From 20CM-4-69-16 sp035637455 (GTDB lineage: Bacteria > Gemmatimonadota > Gemmatimonadetes > Gemmatimonadales > GWC2-71-9): a stretch of 64,000 nucleotides of DNA. A model generated the notes under the pieces. That model worked only from the letters and a program-made list of their open reading frames with translations, was not told the origin of the DNA and ran no database searches. The DNA lies in assembly GCA_035637455.1 (NCBI GenBank), contig DASPXE010000132.1, positions 1 to 64,000 on the forward strand, given 5' to 3'. Position numbers and translations under genes: made by a program. Position 1 is the first letter of the stretch. Each line of letters opens with the position of its first letter. Shown in pieces: positions 1 to 7,840 of the stretch.

Positions 1-1517
1 TGACCCTCCAGCGCAAGCTGCTGCTCGGTTTCTCCCTGATGGTCCTCCCCACTTTGCTCGTGGGGATCCAGGCGATTCGGACCAACGCGCTGGAGCGGGG
101 GACGCTGGAGACGCTGCGGCAGCGCCTGGCGCACTCGCGCACGTACGCCGAAGTGGAAGACGCCATGTTCAACCAGACGCAAGTCGTCTGGCGCTACCTG
201 AGCGGCGACCCTGCGGCCACGCGGGAGTTTCCGCTCACCGAGCAGGTGGTGGATTACTGGCTCGATCGCTGGGCTGCGGGGCTTCCTCCGGAGGACATCA
301 AACTCGCGGACGGCGTGCGCAAGATCGAACGCGATATTCGCGCGGCCGCGGGTCGTGTCTTCACGCTGTACGATTCCGGGCAACGCCAGGCGGCATACCT
401 CACGGCGCGACAGGAGCTCGTGGAGCGCCTGCAACCCGCCCTCGCAACGGTGAACCGCGAGATCTACCGTCAGGCGCGCGAGTTCAGCGTCCAGCGAGCC
501 GTCACCCAGGTGGAGGGGATCGTCGAGGCGGAACGCCGCGTCCTGTGGGCGATCAGCTTGCTCGCGCTGATGGCGGGTCTCGTGGCGTCGTGGCTCATTT
601 CTCGTGGCCTGACGCGTCCGATCAGCGAGCTGCGCGCGGCCATGGCGGTCGTGGGCGCGGGCGACCTGGACCGCGCGATCGAGCCGCGCTCTCGCGACGA
701 AATCGGGGACCTGGCACGCGCCTTCGCTCAGATGACCGAGCAGCTCCGCCAATCCCGCGCGCAGCTGGTGCAGTCCGAGAAACTGGCTTCGATCGGCCAG
801 ATGGCGGCGGCGGTGGCCCACGGGCTGCGCAACCCGCTGGCGAGCCTGCGCGCGGCGGCGCAGCTCGCCCAGCGCCGCGTCGAGGCACCCGCCGCCCGCG
901 AACAGTTGCAAGCCATCGTCGAGCAGGTCGATCGTCTCGATCTGCGGATCGCTCACCTGTTGGCGTTCTCCCGGCCCACTCCGTTCCACCCGCTCCGGGA
1001 GAGCGTGCAGGCGCTGGTCGAGGGCACGCTCGCCGGCTTCTCCGAGCTGCTCCCCCAGCGACGGGTCGAGCTGGTGACGAGCTGTCCGGCGGCCCTACCC
1101 GAGATTCGGGTCGATCCGATGCGCTTGGAGCAGGCGTTGACCGAGATCGTCTCCAACGCACTCGATGCCATGCCCCCCCCCGGCGGGGGGCGGCTCGAGA
1201 TCGCGGCGAGGACCCAGAGCGGCGCGGGCGGCGCGAACCGGGTCGTGCTCGAGATCACGGACTCGGGGCCCGGGATTCCCGCGGAGATTCTGCCACACCT
1301 GTGTGAGCCCTTCTTCACGACGCGTCCCGAGGGCACAGGTCTCGGGCTCGCGATCGCGCAGCGCTACGTCGAGGAGGCGGGCGGACGGTTGGAGATCGCC
1401 AGCACGGTGGGTCGCGGCACGACCGTTCGCATCGTGCTGCCGGTCGCCGGCGGTGATCCCGCGCCCGCTGCGGCTGCGTCGCCCGCGGCGGCCCCGCCGG
1501 TACGCAACCTCGCATGA
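1..1517 (+). CDS. Membrane sensor histidine kinase, NtrB-like (start codon cut by window edge)
   Basis: Two-component sensor kinase that autophosphorylates on histidine and should pass the phosphate to the response regulator it overlaps. The frame is open from base 3 (T-L-Q-R-K-L-L-L-G-F) and bases 1-2 are TG, so the window probably begins one base inside an ATG/GTG start; an internal ATG lies at 39. A first membrane helix covers roughly residues 5-25, a periplasmic sensor region follows, a second helix lies near 180-203, then a HAMP linker, an H-box (A-H-G-L-R-N-P-L, phospho-acceptor His near residue 274), and a HATPase_c domain with N (EIVSNALDAM), G1 (DSGPGIP) and G2 (GTGLGLAI) boxes. The stop overlaps the next start as ATGA, so kinase and regulator are translationally coupled. 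The sensed signal cannot be read from sequence; the downstream pqq operon suggests something linked to alcohol or sugar oxidation (inference). Confidence 0.9.
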   Translation, partial: TLQRKLLLGFSLMVLPTLLVGIQAIRTNALERGTLETLRQRLAHSRTYAEVEDAMFNQTQVVWRYLSGDPAATREFPLTEQVVDYWLDRWAAGLPPEDIKLADGVRKIERDIRAAAGRVFTLYDSGQRQAAYLTARQELVERLQPALATVNREIYRQAREFSVQRAVTQVEGIVEAERRVLWAISLLALMAGLVASWLISRGLTRPISELRAAMAVVGAGDLDRAIEPRSRDEIGDLARAFAQMTEQLRQSRAQLVQSEKLASIGQMAAAVAHGLRNPLASLRAAAQLAQRRVEAPAAREQLQAIVEQVDRLDLRIAHLLAFSRPTPFHPLRESVQALVEGTLAGFSELLPQRRVELVTSCPAALPEIRVDPMRLEQALTEIVSNALDAMPPPGGGRLEIAARTQSGAGGANRVVLEITDSGPGIPAEILPHLCEPFFTTRPEGTGLGLAIAQRYVEEAGGRLEIASTVGRGTTVRIVLPVAGGDPAPAAAASPAAAPPVRNLA

Positions 1518-2917
1518 GCGGCTCGACCGTTTTGATCGTCGACGACGAGCACACCCTGGCGCGCTCCGCCAAGGCCTTCCTGGCCGACCACGGCTTTGAG
1601 GCGGAGGTGGCGAGCACCGGCGAGCAAGCGCTCGAGCTGCTCGCGGGCCTCCAGCCCGACGTCGTCTTCGCCGACGTCCGGCTCCCCGGCATGAGCGGGC
1701 TCGATCTCCTCAAACGGATCCGCGAGTTCGATCCGGTGATCCCGGTGATCATGCTGACGGCCTACGGCTCGATCGAGGGAGCGGTCGAGGCCGTGAAGCT
1801 TGGCGCGTTCGACTACGTCAAGAAACCGGTCGATTTGGAGGAGCTGAGGCTGCTGGCCGACCGGGCGCGCGAAAACCGCCTGCTCCAGCAGGAGCTGTCC
1901 TACTACCGCCGGCGCGCGACGCGGGACGTCGGGTTCGAGGGAATGTTGGGCGACTCGCCGGCCATCCGCGCGGTGCTCGAGCGGGCGCGCCAGATCGCCG
2001 CGCTGGACGAGATACCACCCGTGCTTCTCACCGGGGAGACGGGCACCGGCAAGGGCCTCCTGGCGCGCGCCCTGCACGTGTCCGGGCCCCGCTCCATGAA
2101 GCCGTTCATCGAGGTCAACTGTACGGCCCTACCGGCGACCCTGATGGAGGCCGAGCTGTTCGGCTACGAGCGTGGCGCGTTCACCGATGCCAAGGAATCC
2201 AAGCCCGGTCTAGTCGAGGCGGGCGAGGGCGGATTCCTCTTCCTCGACGAGATCGGCGACGTCGACCTAGCGGTGCAGGGGAAGCTGCTGCGGGCGATCG
2301 AGGAGCGCGCGGTGCGGCGTGTGGGCAGCGTGCGCGAGCGCAAGATCGATGTTCGCATCATCGCGGCGACGAACCGCGATCTCGAGCGCGAGGTGCGCCA
2401 CGAGCGGTTCCGCAAGGACCTCTATTTCCGCCTCGCAGTGATCGTGCTCGACGTCCCGCCCTTGCGCGAGCGCGGAACCGATGTGCTGCTGCTCACCGAG
2501 CATTTCCTGCGGGTCTTCAACGCCAAGTACGGGAAGGCGGTGCGCGACCTCAGCGCGCCGGCGCGTGATTTGATGCGCTCTTACCCCTGGCCAGGGAACG
2601 TTCGCGAGCTCAGCCACGTCATCGAGCGGGCCGTGTTGTGGAGCCGGGGTCCGACACTGGATGTCGAGCACCTGTCGCTGACGCGGCCCGTGGATGGCGC
2701 GCCGCCACCTGCCCAGCCGGACGCGGCTGCGGGAGCGGCGGCTTCTGGAACAGGCGCGTTGCCGCCGGCGGGCGTCGACTTGGGTCAGTGGGAGAAGTCG
2801 ATCATCGAGCAAGCGCTACGCGAGGCGGGGGGGAATCAGACCAAGGCGGCGCAGCGTCTCGGGATCTCGCGGGACACACTGCGCTACCGTCTGAAGAAGT
2901 TCGGTTTGCAGTCTTAG
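1514..2917 (+). CDS. Sigma-54-dependent response regulator, NtrC family
   Basis: Enhancer-binding transcriptional activator of RNA polymerase-sigma-54. A receiver domain fills residues 1-125 with acidic pocket D10/D11 and phospho-acceptor Asp54 (FADVRLPG). The AAA+ domain follows with Walker A GETGTGKG at 174-181, the sigma-54 contact loop at 221-226, and Walker B FLFLDEIGD. A C-terminal Fis-type helix-turn-helix ends the protein (GNQTKAAQRLGISRDTLRYR). Length 467 aa is normal for the family. The contact loop reads GAFTDA rather than the usual GAFTGA, a conservative last-Gly change. The ATG at 1514 overlaps the kinase stop. A strong sigma-54 promoter lies about 145 bases after the stop, so the pqq operon is the obvious target (inference). 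Confidence 0.95.
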   Translation: MSGSTVLIVDDEHTLARSAKAFLADHGFEAEVASTGEQALELLAGLQPDVVFADVRLPGMSGLDLLKRIREFDPVIPVIMLTAYGSIEGAVEAVKLGAFDYVKKPVDLEELRLLADRARENRLLQQELSYYRRRATRDVGFEGMLGDSPAIRAVLERARQIAALDEIPPVLLTGETGTGKGLLARALHVSGPRSMKPFIEVNCTALPATLMEAELFGYERGAFTDAKESKPGLVEAGEGGFLFLDEIGDVDLAVQGKLLRAIEERAVRRVGSVRERKIDVRIIAATNRDLEREVRHERFRKDLYFRLAVIVLDVPPLRERGTDVLLLTEHFLRVFNAKYGKAVRDLSAPARDLMRSYPWPGNVRELSHVIERAVLWSRGPTLDVEHLSLTRPVDGAPPPAQPDAAAGAAASGTGALPPAGVDLGQWEKSIIEQALREAGGNQTKAAQRLGISRDTLRYRLKKFGLQS

Positions 2918-2923
2918 CCCCGA

Positions 2924-2941
2924 CTGGGTGATTCCACCCAG
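2924..2941. promoter_or_regulatory. 18-bp perfect palindrome, candidate upstream activator site
   Basis: CTGGGTGATTCCACCCAG has perfect 7-base arms around a 4-base centre, just after the stop of the sigma-54 activator. It sits about 120 bases upstream of the -24 element at 3061, the distance typical of NtrC-type enhancers. No U-tract follows, which argues against a plain intrinsic terminator, although a hairpin terminator is the main alternative. Assignment as binding site is inference. Confidence 0.45.
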
Positions 2942-3060
2942 ATTGGGTCAAATGCCTCACCCCACCAGCCGGGCTCGGCGGCCGCGCCGGGCCATCGTCA
3001 GGAACGACATTCGCTTGCGAGACACAGGGTTGTGACGCTGGACCTCTGTCCGGCTGGACT

Positions 3061-3076
3061 TGGCACGAGGCCTGCA
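3061..3076 (+). promoter_or_regulatory. Sigma-54 (-24/-12) promoter of the pqq operon
   Basis: TGGCACGAGGCCTGCA matches the sigma-54 consensus TGGCACG-N4-TTGCA closely: the invariant GG (3062-3063) and GC (3074-3075) are separated by exactly 10 bases, and all seven bases of the -24 block match. Transcription should begin near 3087, about 37 bases before pqqA. A sigma-54 activator gene lies immediately upstream. I checked the other TGGCAC occurrences that I noticed in the window and none has the GG-N10-GC spacing. Confidence 0.85.
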
Positions 3077-3123
3077 CAGCCTTGTCGTGAGTGGTCGACC
3101 ACCATCGTTTCAGGAGGAGTGAC

Positions 3124-3198
3124 ATGAAGTGGACGAAACCCGAATTCGAGGTCGTCGAGCTGGGGATGGAAGTCGGCGCGTACGCCGGCACCGCCTGA
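3124..3198 (+). CDS. pqqA: PqqA, PQQ precursor peptide (24 aa)
   Basis: Ribosomally made substrate from which pyrroloquinoline quinone is built. The 24-residue peptide starts MKWTKPEFEVVELGMEV, carries the hallmark E-x3-Y pair (Glu16 and Tyr20, in EVGAY) whose side chains are cross-linked by PqqE, and ends GTA. A near-ideal ribosome site AGGAGGAG (3112-3119) precedes the ATG. It is the first gene behind the sigma-54 promoter and is followed by a hairpin before pqqB, the usual way cells make far more PqqA than the enzymes. It is too short for normal ORF callers but unmistakable in context. Confidence 0.95.
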   Translation: MKWTKPEFEVVELGMEVGAYAGTA

Positions 3199-3220
3199 CC
3201 CAGGTTGGCACGGCTGATCG

Positions 3221-3254
3221 AGGGGCCGGGTGATGAACCCGGCCTCTTTAATTT
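3221..3254 (+). terminator. Attenuator-like hairpin between pqqA and pqqB
   Basis: GGCCGGGT (3224-3231) pairs with ACCCGGCC (3237-3244) around the loop GATGA, and the T-rich run TCTTTAATTT follows. This is a leaky intrinsic terminator that would favour short pqqA-only transcripts over the full operon. The role is inference; the structure is seen directly. Confidence 0.7.
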
Positions 3255-3262
3255 CCTCGTCT

Positions 3263-4171
3263 ATGCGCGTCATCATCCTCGGCTCCGCGGCCGGCGGCGG
3301 GTTGCCGCAATGGAACTGTGGCTGTCGCAACTGTCAGGAGGCGCGTCTCAGCGGCACCGGTCGCACGCAATCTTCCGTGGCGGTCAGCGCGGACGGCGCG
3401 CGCTGGGTGCTGCTGAACGCCTCGCCCGACCTGCGAATACAGGTCGCGTCGCGCCCCGAGCTCTGGCCGCGCGGGGCTCGCGGCACGCCGATCAGCGCCG
3501 CCGTCTGCACGGACGGCGAGATCGACCACACCCTGGGCTTGCTGTTGCTGCGCGAGGCGACGACGAAGCTCGCCGTGTACGCGCCGCTCGGAGTAGCGGG
3601 GCTGCTCGATCGTGAATGGCCGCTGTTCCGCATCCTGTCGGCCTACGCCGGCCTCGAGCCGCGAACGCTGCCCGACGGCCAGGCGATCGCGCTCGCCGAC
3701 GCGGCGGGCAAGCAACTCGGCATCGCCTGTACGGCTGTGCCGGTCGCGCGGCGTCCCCCGCGCTACGCCCGTCAGGCGGCCGCAGCGACGTACGACGTGG
3801 GGCTGCGGCTCACGGATGAGCGGACCGGCGGGACGCTCGCCTATGTCCCCGCGGCGGGAGCCGTGGACGACGCCGTGCGGTCGATAGCGGCTGGAGCCGG
3901 CCTGCTGCTGTTCGACGGGACGTTCTGGTCGGACGACGAGCTCGCCGAGGCCGGGGGGTCGGATGCCCCGTCGGCGCGGGAGATGGGACATCTCCCGGTC
4001 GGCGGTCCCGAGGGGAGCATGCAGCTCCTGCCGCGGGCAGGTGCGCAACGGACTGTGCTCGTGCACATCAACAACACCAACCCCATGCTCGGTCGCTCTT
4101 CCGCCGAGCGGGCCGAGGTCGAGGCGGCCGGGCTCGAAGTGGGGGACGACGGCATGGAGTTCGAGCTGTGA
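3263..4171 (+). CDS. pqqB: PqqB, PQQ biosynthesis metallo-beta-lactamase-fold protein
   Basis: Member of the PqqB family, a metallo-hydrolase/oxygenase-fold protein of the PQQ pathway thought to hydroxylate the cross-linked tyrosine intermediate. The N-terminus MRVIILGSAAGGG followed by PQWNCGCRNC is characteristic, and the C-terminal region contains the conserved MGHLPVGG and VLVHINNTNPML segments. I chose the ATG at 3263 because it matches the family start, giving 302 aa; an ATG at 3233 preceded by GAGGGG would add 10 residues but lies within the hairpin. It overlaps pqqC by four bases (GTGA). Confidence 0.95.
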   Translation: MRVIILGSAAGGGLPQWNCGCRNCQEARLSGTGRTQSSVAVSADGARWVLLNASPDLRIQVASRPELWPRGARGTPISAAVCTDGEIDHTLGLLLLREATTKLAVYAPLGVAGLLDREWPLFRILSAYAGLEPRTLPDGQAIALADAAGKQLGIACTAVPVARRPPRYARQAAAATYDVGLRLTDERTGGTLAYVPAAGAVDDAVRSIAAGAGLLLFDGTFWSDDELAEAGGSDAPSAREMGHLPVGGPEGSMQLLPRAGAQRTVLVHINNTNPMLGRSSAERAEVEAAGLEVGDDGMEFEL

Positions 4172-4902
4172 CCGCGGCGCCGTCGCGGCGGGCGCCGGAG
4201 GCAGGGCCGTGGTCGCGGGACGATTTCGTGCGTCGCCTCCGCGCCGTGCTCGAGCGGCGCTATCACCACCTCCATCCCTTCAACCGGCGGATGCATGCGG
4301 GCGAACTGTCGCGCGCTGAGCTCGAGCTGTGGGTGGCGAACCGCTTCTACTATCAGGTCAACATTCCGATCAAGGACGCGCTCATTCTGTCCAACTGTCC
4401 GGAGCCCGAGGTCCGCCGCAGCTGGATCCAGCGGATCATCGATCACGACGGGCGGGATGGGGAAGAGGGCGGTATCGAGGCTTGGATGCGGTTGGGGGAC
4501 GCGATGGGCGTAAGCGGCGACGAGCTGTTGACGCACCGCCGCCTGCTGCCAGGCGTCCGCTTCGCGGTGGATGCGTACGTGAATTTCTGCCGGACGCGGC
4601 CCTGGCTCGAGGCGGTAGCGGCATCGCTCACGGAGCTGTTCGCGCCGCTGATCGTGCAGGAGCGGCTCGCGGCGATCTTGAGCCATTATCCGTGGGTCGA
4701 CCCGGACGGGCTGCAGTACTTCAAGAACCGTCTCTCGCAGGCGCCGCGCGACGCGGAGCATGCGCTCGGTCTCGTGACGGAGCGCAGCCGCACCCGGGCT
4801 GAGCAGGAGCGGGCCGTCGCGGCACTCGAGTTCAAGTGCGACGTGCTGTGGTGTCTGCTGGACGCGGTGGAGCGGGGACCGCTCCCGGGTGGCGGCCGGT
4901 GA
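4168..4902 (+). CDS. pqqC: PqqC, pyrroloquinoline-quinone synthase
   Basis: Cofactor-free oxidase that performs the final ring closure and eight-electron oxidation to PQQ. The 244-residue protein has the heme-oxygenase-like all-helical fold signature, with the diagnostic segments RYHHLHPFNRRMHAG, VANRFYYQVNIPIKDALIL, IDHDG and LSHYPWVDPDGLQYFKNRL. Length fits the family. The GTG start overlaps the pqqB stop, and its own stop overlaps the pqqD start in the same way, so the operon is tightly coupled. Confidence 0.97.
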   Translation: MTAAPSRRAPEAGPWSRDDFVRRLRAVLERRYHHLHPFNRRMHAGELSRAELELWVANRFYYQVNIPIKDALILSNCPEPEVRRSWIQRIIDHDGRDGEEGGIEAWMRLGDAMGVSGDELLTHRRLLPGVRFAVDAYVNFCRTRPWLEAVAASLTELFAPLIVQERLAAILSHYPWVDPDGLQYFKNRLSQAPRDAEHALGLVTERSRTRAEQERAVAALEFKCDVLWCLLDAVERGPLPGGGR

Positions 4903-5177
4903 ACCCAGCAACCTCCGCGGCTGTGCCGCGGCTCCACCCTAAGGCGCGGCTCCAGCGAGACGACGTCCGCAAGCGCGATGTGCTGCTCTACCCGGAGGGC
5001 ATCGTCACCCTGAACCCCACCGGAGCGGAGATCCTCGGGCTGTGCGACGGGGTGCGCTCGCTCGCCGACATCGTCGCCACCCTAGAGCAACGCTATGGCG
5101 CGAGCGGCCTCGAGCGAGACGTCACGTCGTTCTTGGAAGGGCTCGCGGCGAAGGGGCTGGTGCTCTATGGAGGCTAA
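4899..5177 (+). CDS. pqqD: PqqD, PqqA peptide chaperone
   Basis: Small peptide-recognition chaperone that holds PqqA for the radical SAM enzyme PqqE. The GTG at 4899 overlaps the pqqC stop (GTGA) and gives a standard 92-residue protein: RLHPKARLQRDDVRKRDVLL, a LNPTGAEILGLCDG segment, and a C-terminal winged-helix part ending in GLVLYGG. A longer reading from 4836 would lie inside pqqC and is not supported. Its last 11 bases overlap the pqqE start. Confidence 0.95.
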   Translation: MNPATSAAVPRLHPKARLQRDDVRKRDVLLYPEGIVTLNPTGAEILGLCDGVRSLADIVATLEQRYGASGLERDVTSFLEGLAAKGLVLYGG

Positions 5178-6291
5178 GCCGCTCTGGCTGCTCGCGGAGC
5201 TCACCTACAAGTGTCCGCTGCAGTGCCCGTACTGCTCCAACCCGCTCGACTTTGCGGGCGCCCGCTTCAGGACCGAGCTGACGACCGAAGAGTGGTGCCG
5301 CGTCTTCCGTGAGGCGAAGGCGCTGGGGGTGCTGCAGCTCGGCCTGTCGGGCGGCGAGCCGCTGCTCCGGCCCGATCTCGAGACCCTGGTCGCGACCGCC
5401 CGCGAACTCGGCCTTTATTCGTCGCTCATCACCTCCGCTTACCGCCTGACCAAGGATCGGCTCGCGGCACTCAAGCGGGCCGGGCTGGACCACGTTCAGA
5501 TCAGCGTCCAGGCTGCGGACGCAGAGCTCTCGGATCGCATCGCCGGCACCGTGTCCCATCGGGACAAGCTCGCCGCCTACCGGTACACCAAGGAGCTCGG
5601 CTTCCCGCTCACCGTGAACGTGGTGCTGCACCGAGCGAACCTGCATCAAGTCGAGGCGCTCATCCGGCTCGCGGAGTTGCTCGGCGCGGAGCGCATCGAG
5701 CTCGCGAACACGCAGTTCTACGGCTGGGCGTTCCATAACCGGGACGCGCTGATGCCCACCAAGGCGCAGCTCGACGCGGCCTGGCAGGTCGTGCAGCGCG
5801 AGCGGGCGCGCCTCGGCACACGGCTTGAGATCGTGTGGGTGCTCCCCGATTACCACGAGCAATTCCCCAAGCCGTGCATGGGCGGCTGGGCGCGCGCTTA
5901 CATGACGGTGACGCCCGCTGGCGAGGTGTGGCCGTGTCACGCCGCCGGGCGCATCACGACGCTGCGGTTCGAGACTGTGCGCGAGCATCCGCTCGAATGG
6001 ATCTGGCGCGAATCGGAGGCGCTCCAGCGCTTCCGCGGCGAGTCCTGGATGCCCGAGCCGTGCCGGTCCTGCGCGCGGCGAGCGGTCGACTTCGGCGGCT
6101 GCCGCTGCCAGGCGTTTCTCGTCACCGGTGACGCGGGCGCGACCGACCCGGTGTGCTCGCTGGCGCCGCACCGGCCCGTGATCGACGCGGCGGTCGCCGC
6201 GGTCGAGCGCGCCACCGCGGCGCGCATCGCGCCGCCGTCCCTGACCTACCGCGCGGCGCCGGCCTCGCGCGCACTCGCCGCGAAGGAATGA
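5167..6291 (+). CDS. pqqE: PqqE, radical SAM PqqA Glu-Tyr cross-linking enzyme
   Basis: Radical SAM/SPASM enzyme forming the carbon-carbon bond between Glu and Tyr of PqqA. The SAM-cluster motif C16-PLQ-C20-PY-C23 is intact, followed by the GGEPLLRPDL glycine motif. The C-terminal SPASM region holds the auxiliary-cluster cysteines (PCMGGW, VWPCHAAG, EPCRSCARRAVDFGGCRCQAF and a last DPVCS). The 374-residue length is normal. The ATG at 5167 sits inside the end of pqqD and matches the family start (MEAKPLWLLAELTYKC). The stop overlaps the ABC ATPase start as ATGA. Confidence 0.96.
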   Translation: MEAKPLWLLAELTYKCPLQCPYCSNPLDFAGARFRTELTTEEWCRVFREAKALGVLQLGLSGGEPLLRPDLETLVATARELGLYSSLITSAYRLTKDRLAALKRAGLDHVQISVQAADAELSDRIAGTVSHRDKLAAYRYTKELGFPLTVNVVLHRANLHQVEALIRLAELLGAERIELANTQFYGWAFHNRDALMPTKAQLDAAWQVVQRERARLGTRLEIVWVLPDYHEQFPKPCMGGWARAYMTVTPAGEVWPCHAAGRITTLRFETVREHPLEWIWRESEALQRFRGESWMPEPCRSCARRAVDFGGCRCQAFLVTGDAGATDPVCSLAPHRPVIDAAVAAVERATAARIAPPSLTYRAAPASRALAAKE

Positions 6292-7040
6292 CCGCCGCCG
6301 CGATCGAAGCCCGCGGCCTCGGCAAAGACTTTGGCTCGATCCGCGCGCTCGACCACCTCGACCTCGAGGTGCGCGTGGGCGAGTTCTTCGGGTTCCTCGG
6401 GCCCAACGGCGCCGGCAAGACGACCACCGTCCATCTGCTCGCCACGCTGTTGCATCCCACGCGGGGCGTGGCGCGTGTCGCGGGATACGACGTCGTGCGC
6501 GACGACCTCCAGACCCGTCGCAGCATCGGCCTCGTCTTCCAGGAGCCGACGCTGGACCGCGATCTCACGGTGGAGGAGAACCTGCGTTTCGCGGCGCGGC
6601 TGTGGAACCTGCCGGGCCGGCTCGCGGCCCCGCGGATCGCCGAGCTGCTCGGGCAGTTCGGGTTGCGCGAACGGCGGCGGGATCTGGTGCGCGCCTTGTC
6701 GGGCGGGATGCGGCGGGCGCTCGACATCGCGCGCGGCATGCTGCACGAGCCACTGGTGCTGTTCCTGGACGAGCCCACGGCCGGCCTCGACCCGCGTGCC
6801 CGGCGCTCGTTGTGGGAGCTGATCCAGCGGCTGCGCGCGGCGTCGGGGCTCACTGTGTTCCTCACGACCCACTACGTGGAAGAGGCGGAGCCGTGCGACC
6901 GCGTCGCCGTGCTCGACCGCGGGCGCCTCGCTGCGCTCGGCACGCCTGCCGAGCTCAAGCGCGCGGCCGGAGTGCAGTCGCTGGAGGACGTGTTCCTGGC
7001 GCGCACCGGCCATCCGCTCGCCGAGCCGAGCGCGGCGTGA
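6288..7040 (+). CDS. ABC transporter ATP-binding protein in pqq operon
   Basis: ATPase subunit of a two-gene ABC exporter. Residues 1-250 carry Walker A (GPNGAGKTT), Q-loop (VFQEPTLDRDLT), signature (LSGGMRRALDIARG), Walker B (LVLFLDEPTAGLD) and the switch His (LTTHYVEEAE). The ATG overlaps the pqqE stop, so it is part of the pqq transcript. Related ABC pairs occur in PQQ/alcohol-oxidation clusters of other bacteria, where they have been suggested to move PQQ or an alcohol-related compound; the cargo here is not known. Confidence 0.93.
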   Translation: MTAAAIEARGLGKDFGSIRALDHLDLEVRVGEFFGFLGPNGAGKTTTVHLLATLLHPTRGVARVAGYDVVRDDLQTRRSIGLVFQEPTLDRDLTVEENLRFAARLWNLPGRLAAPRIAELLGQFGLRERRRDLVRALSGGMRRALDIARGMLHEPLVLFLDEPTAGLDPRARRSLWELIQRLRAASGLTVFLTTHYVEEAEPCDRVAVLDRGRLAALGTPAELKRAAGVQSLEDVFLARTGHPLAEPSAA

Positions 7041-7840
7041 GCCTGCGCGCCGTCTCCGGCATTGTCGTACGCGAGCTGATCCGCTTCCAGCGGCAGCGGG
7101 GTCGCGTGCTCGCGAGCCTGGTGCGACCGTTCGTGTGGCTGATCTTCGCGGGGGCCGGGTTCGCGACCGTTTTCACTGGGGCCGGGGAGATCGATTACCG
7201 GCGCTACATGGCGCCCGGCCTGCTCGGCATGGTCGTGATGTTCGGGTCACTGCTCGCCGCGCTCTCCACCGTCACGGACCGCGAGGCGGGCGTGTTGCGC
7301 ATGGTGCTGGTCGCGCCCATCCGCCGCAGCACGGTCGCGCTCGGCAAGACACTCGGCGCGACCTTGCTCGGCACGACGCAGGCCGTCGTGGTGGGAACGA
7401 TTCTACTCTCGCTGGTACGGCTGTGGCCGGGCCCCGCAGGGCTGCTGCTGGCCTTCGCGGCTATCGTGCTGTCGAGTCTCGCGCTGGGGGCGCTGGGGCT
7501 CGTCCTGGCCGCGAGTATCCGCTCGATCGAGAACTTTGCGGGGGTGATGAACTTCGTGGTCTTCCCGATGCTGTTTCTGTCGGGCGCGCTCTATCCGGTG
7601 CGTCGCCTCGGACCGGCGCTGCACGCCCTCGTCTACCTCAATCCGCTGGCCTACGGTGTCGATCTCCTGAAACACGCCCTGCTCGCGGGCTGGACGAGCG
7701 CGGGCTACGGCGGGGAAATGCCGGTGGCCCTCGACGTGGCCGGGCTGGCGGCGTTCGCGGTCGCGGGGCTGCTGGCGGCGGCTCCACTCCTCGCCCGCGA
7801 AGGGGGCGTGACGCGCGCCGCCTTCCGGGAGCGTGACTAA
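7037..7840 (+). CDS. ABC-2 type transporter permease
   Basis: Membrane partner of the preceding ATPase. The 267-residue protein has about six hydrophobic helices and the ABC-2 family pattern, including RYMAPGLLGMVVMFGS, the amphipathic TDREAGVLRMVLVAPI loop and FPMLFLSGALYPV. The GTG start overlaps the ATPase stop (GTGA). It is the last gene of the pqq run and its stop overlaps the convergent minus-strand gene. Substrate unknown; export of PQQ to the periplasm is the attractive guess. Confidence 0.9.
   Translation: MSLRAVSGIVVRELIRFQRQRGRVLASLVRPFVWLIFAGAGFATVFTGAGEIDYRRYMAPGLLGMVVMFGSLLAALSTVTDREAGVLRMVLVAPIRRSTVALGKTLGATLLGTTQAVVVGTILLSLVRLWPGPAGLLLAFAAIVLSSLALGALGLVLAASIRSIENFAGVMNFVVFPMLFLSGALYPVRRLGPALHALVYLNPLAYGVDLLKHALLAGWTSAGYGGEMPVALDVAGLAAFAVAGLLAAAPLLAREGGVTRAAFRERD

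Noticed and set aside
2918..2960. Intrinsic terminator after the sigma-54 activator gene
   Set aside because: A hairpin can form but no T-run follows; kept as a possible binding site instead.
3206..3220. Second TGGCACG between pqqA and pqqB as another sigma-54 promoter
   Set aside because: The base pair 10 positions after GG is CG, not GC, so the -12 element is missing.
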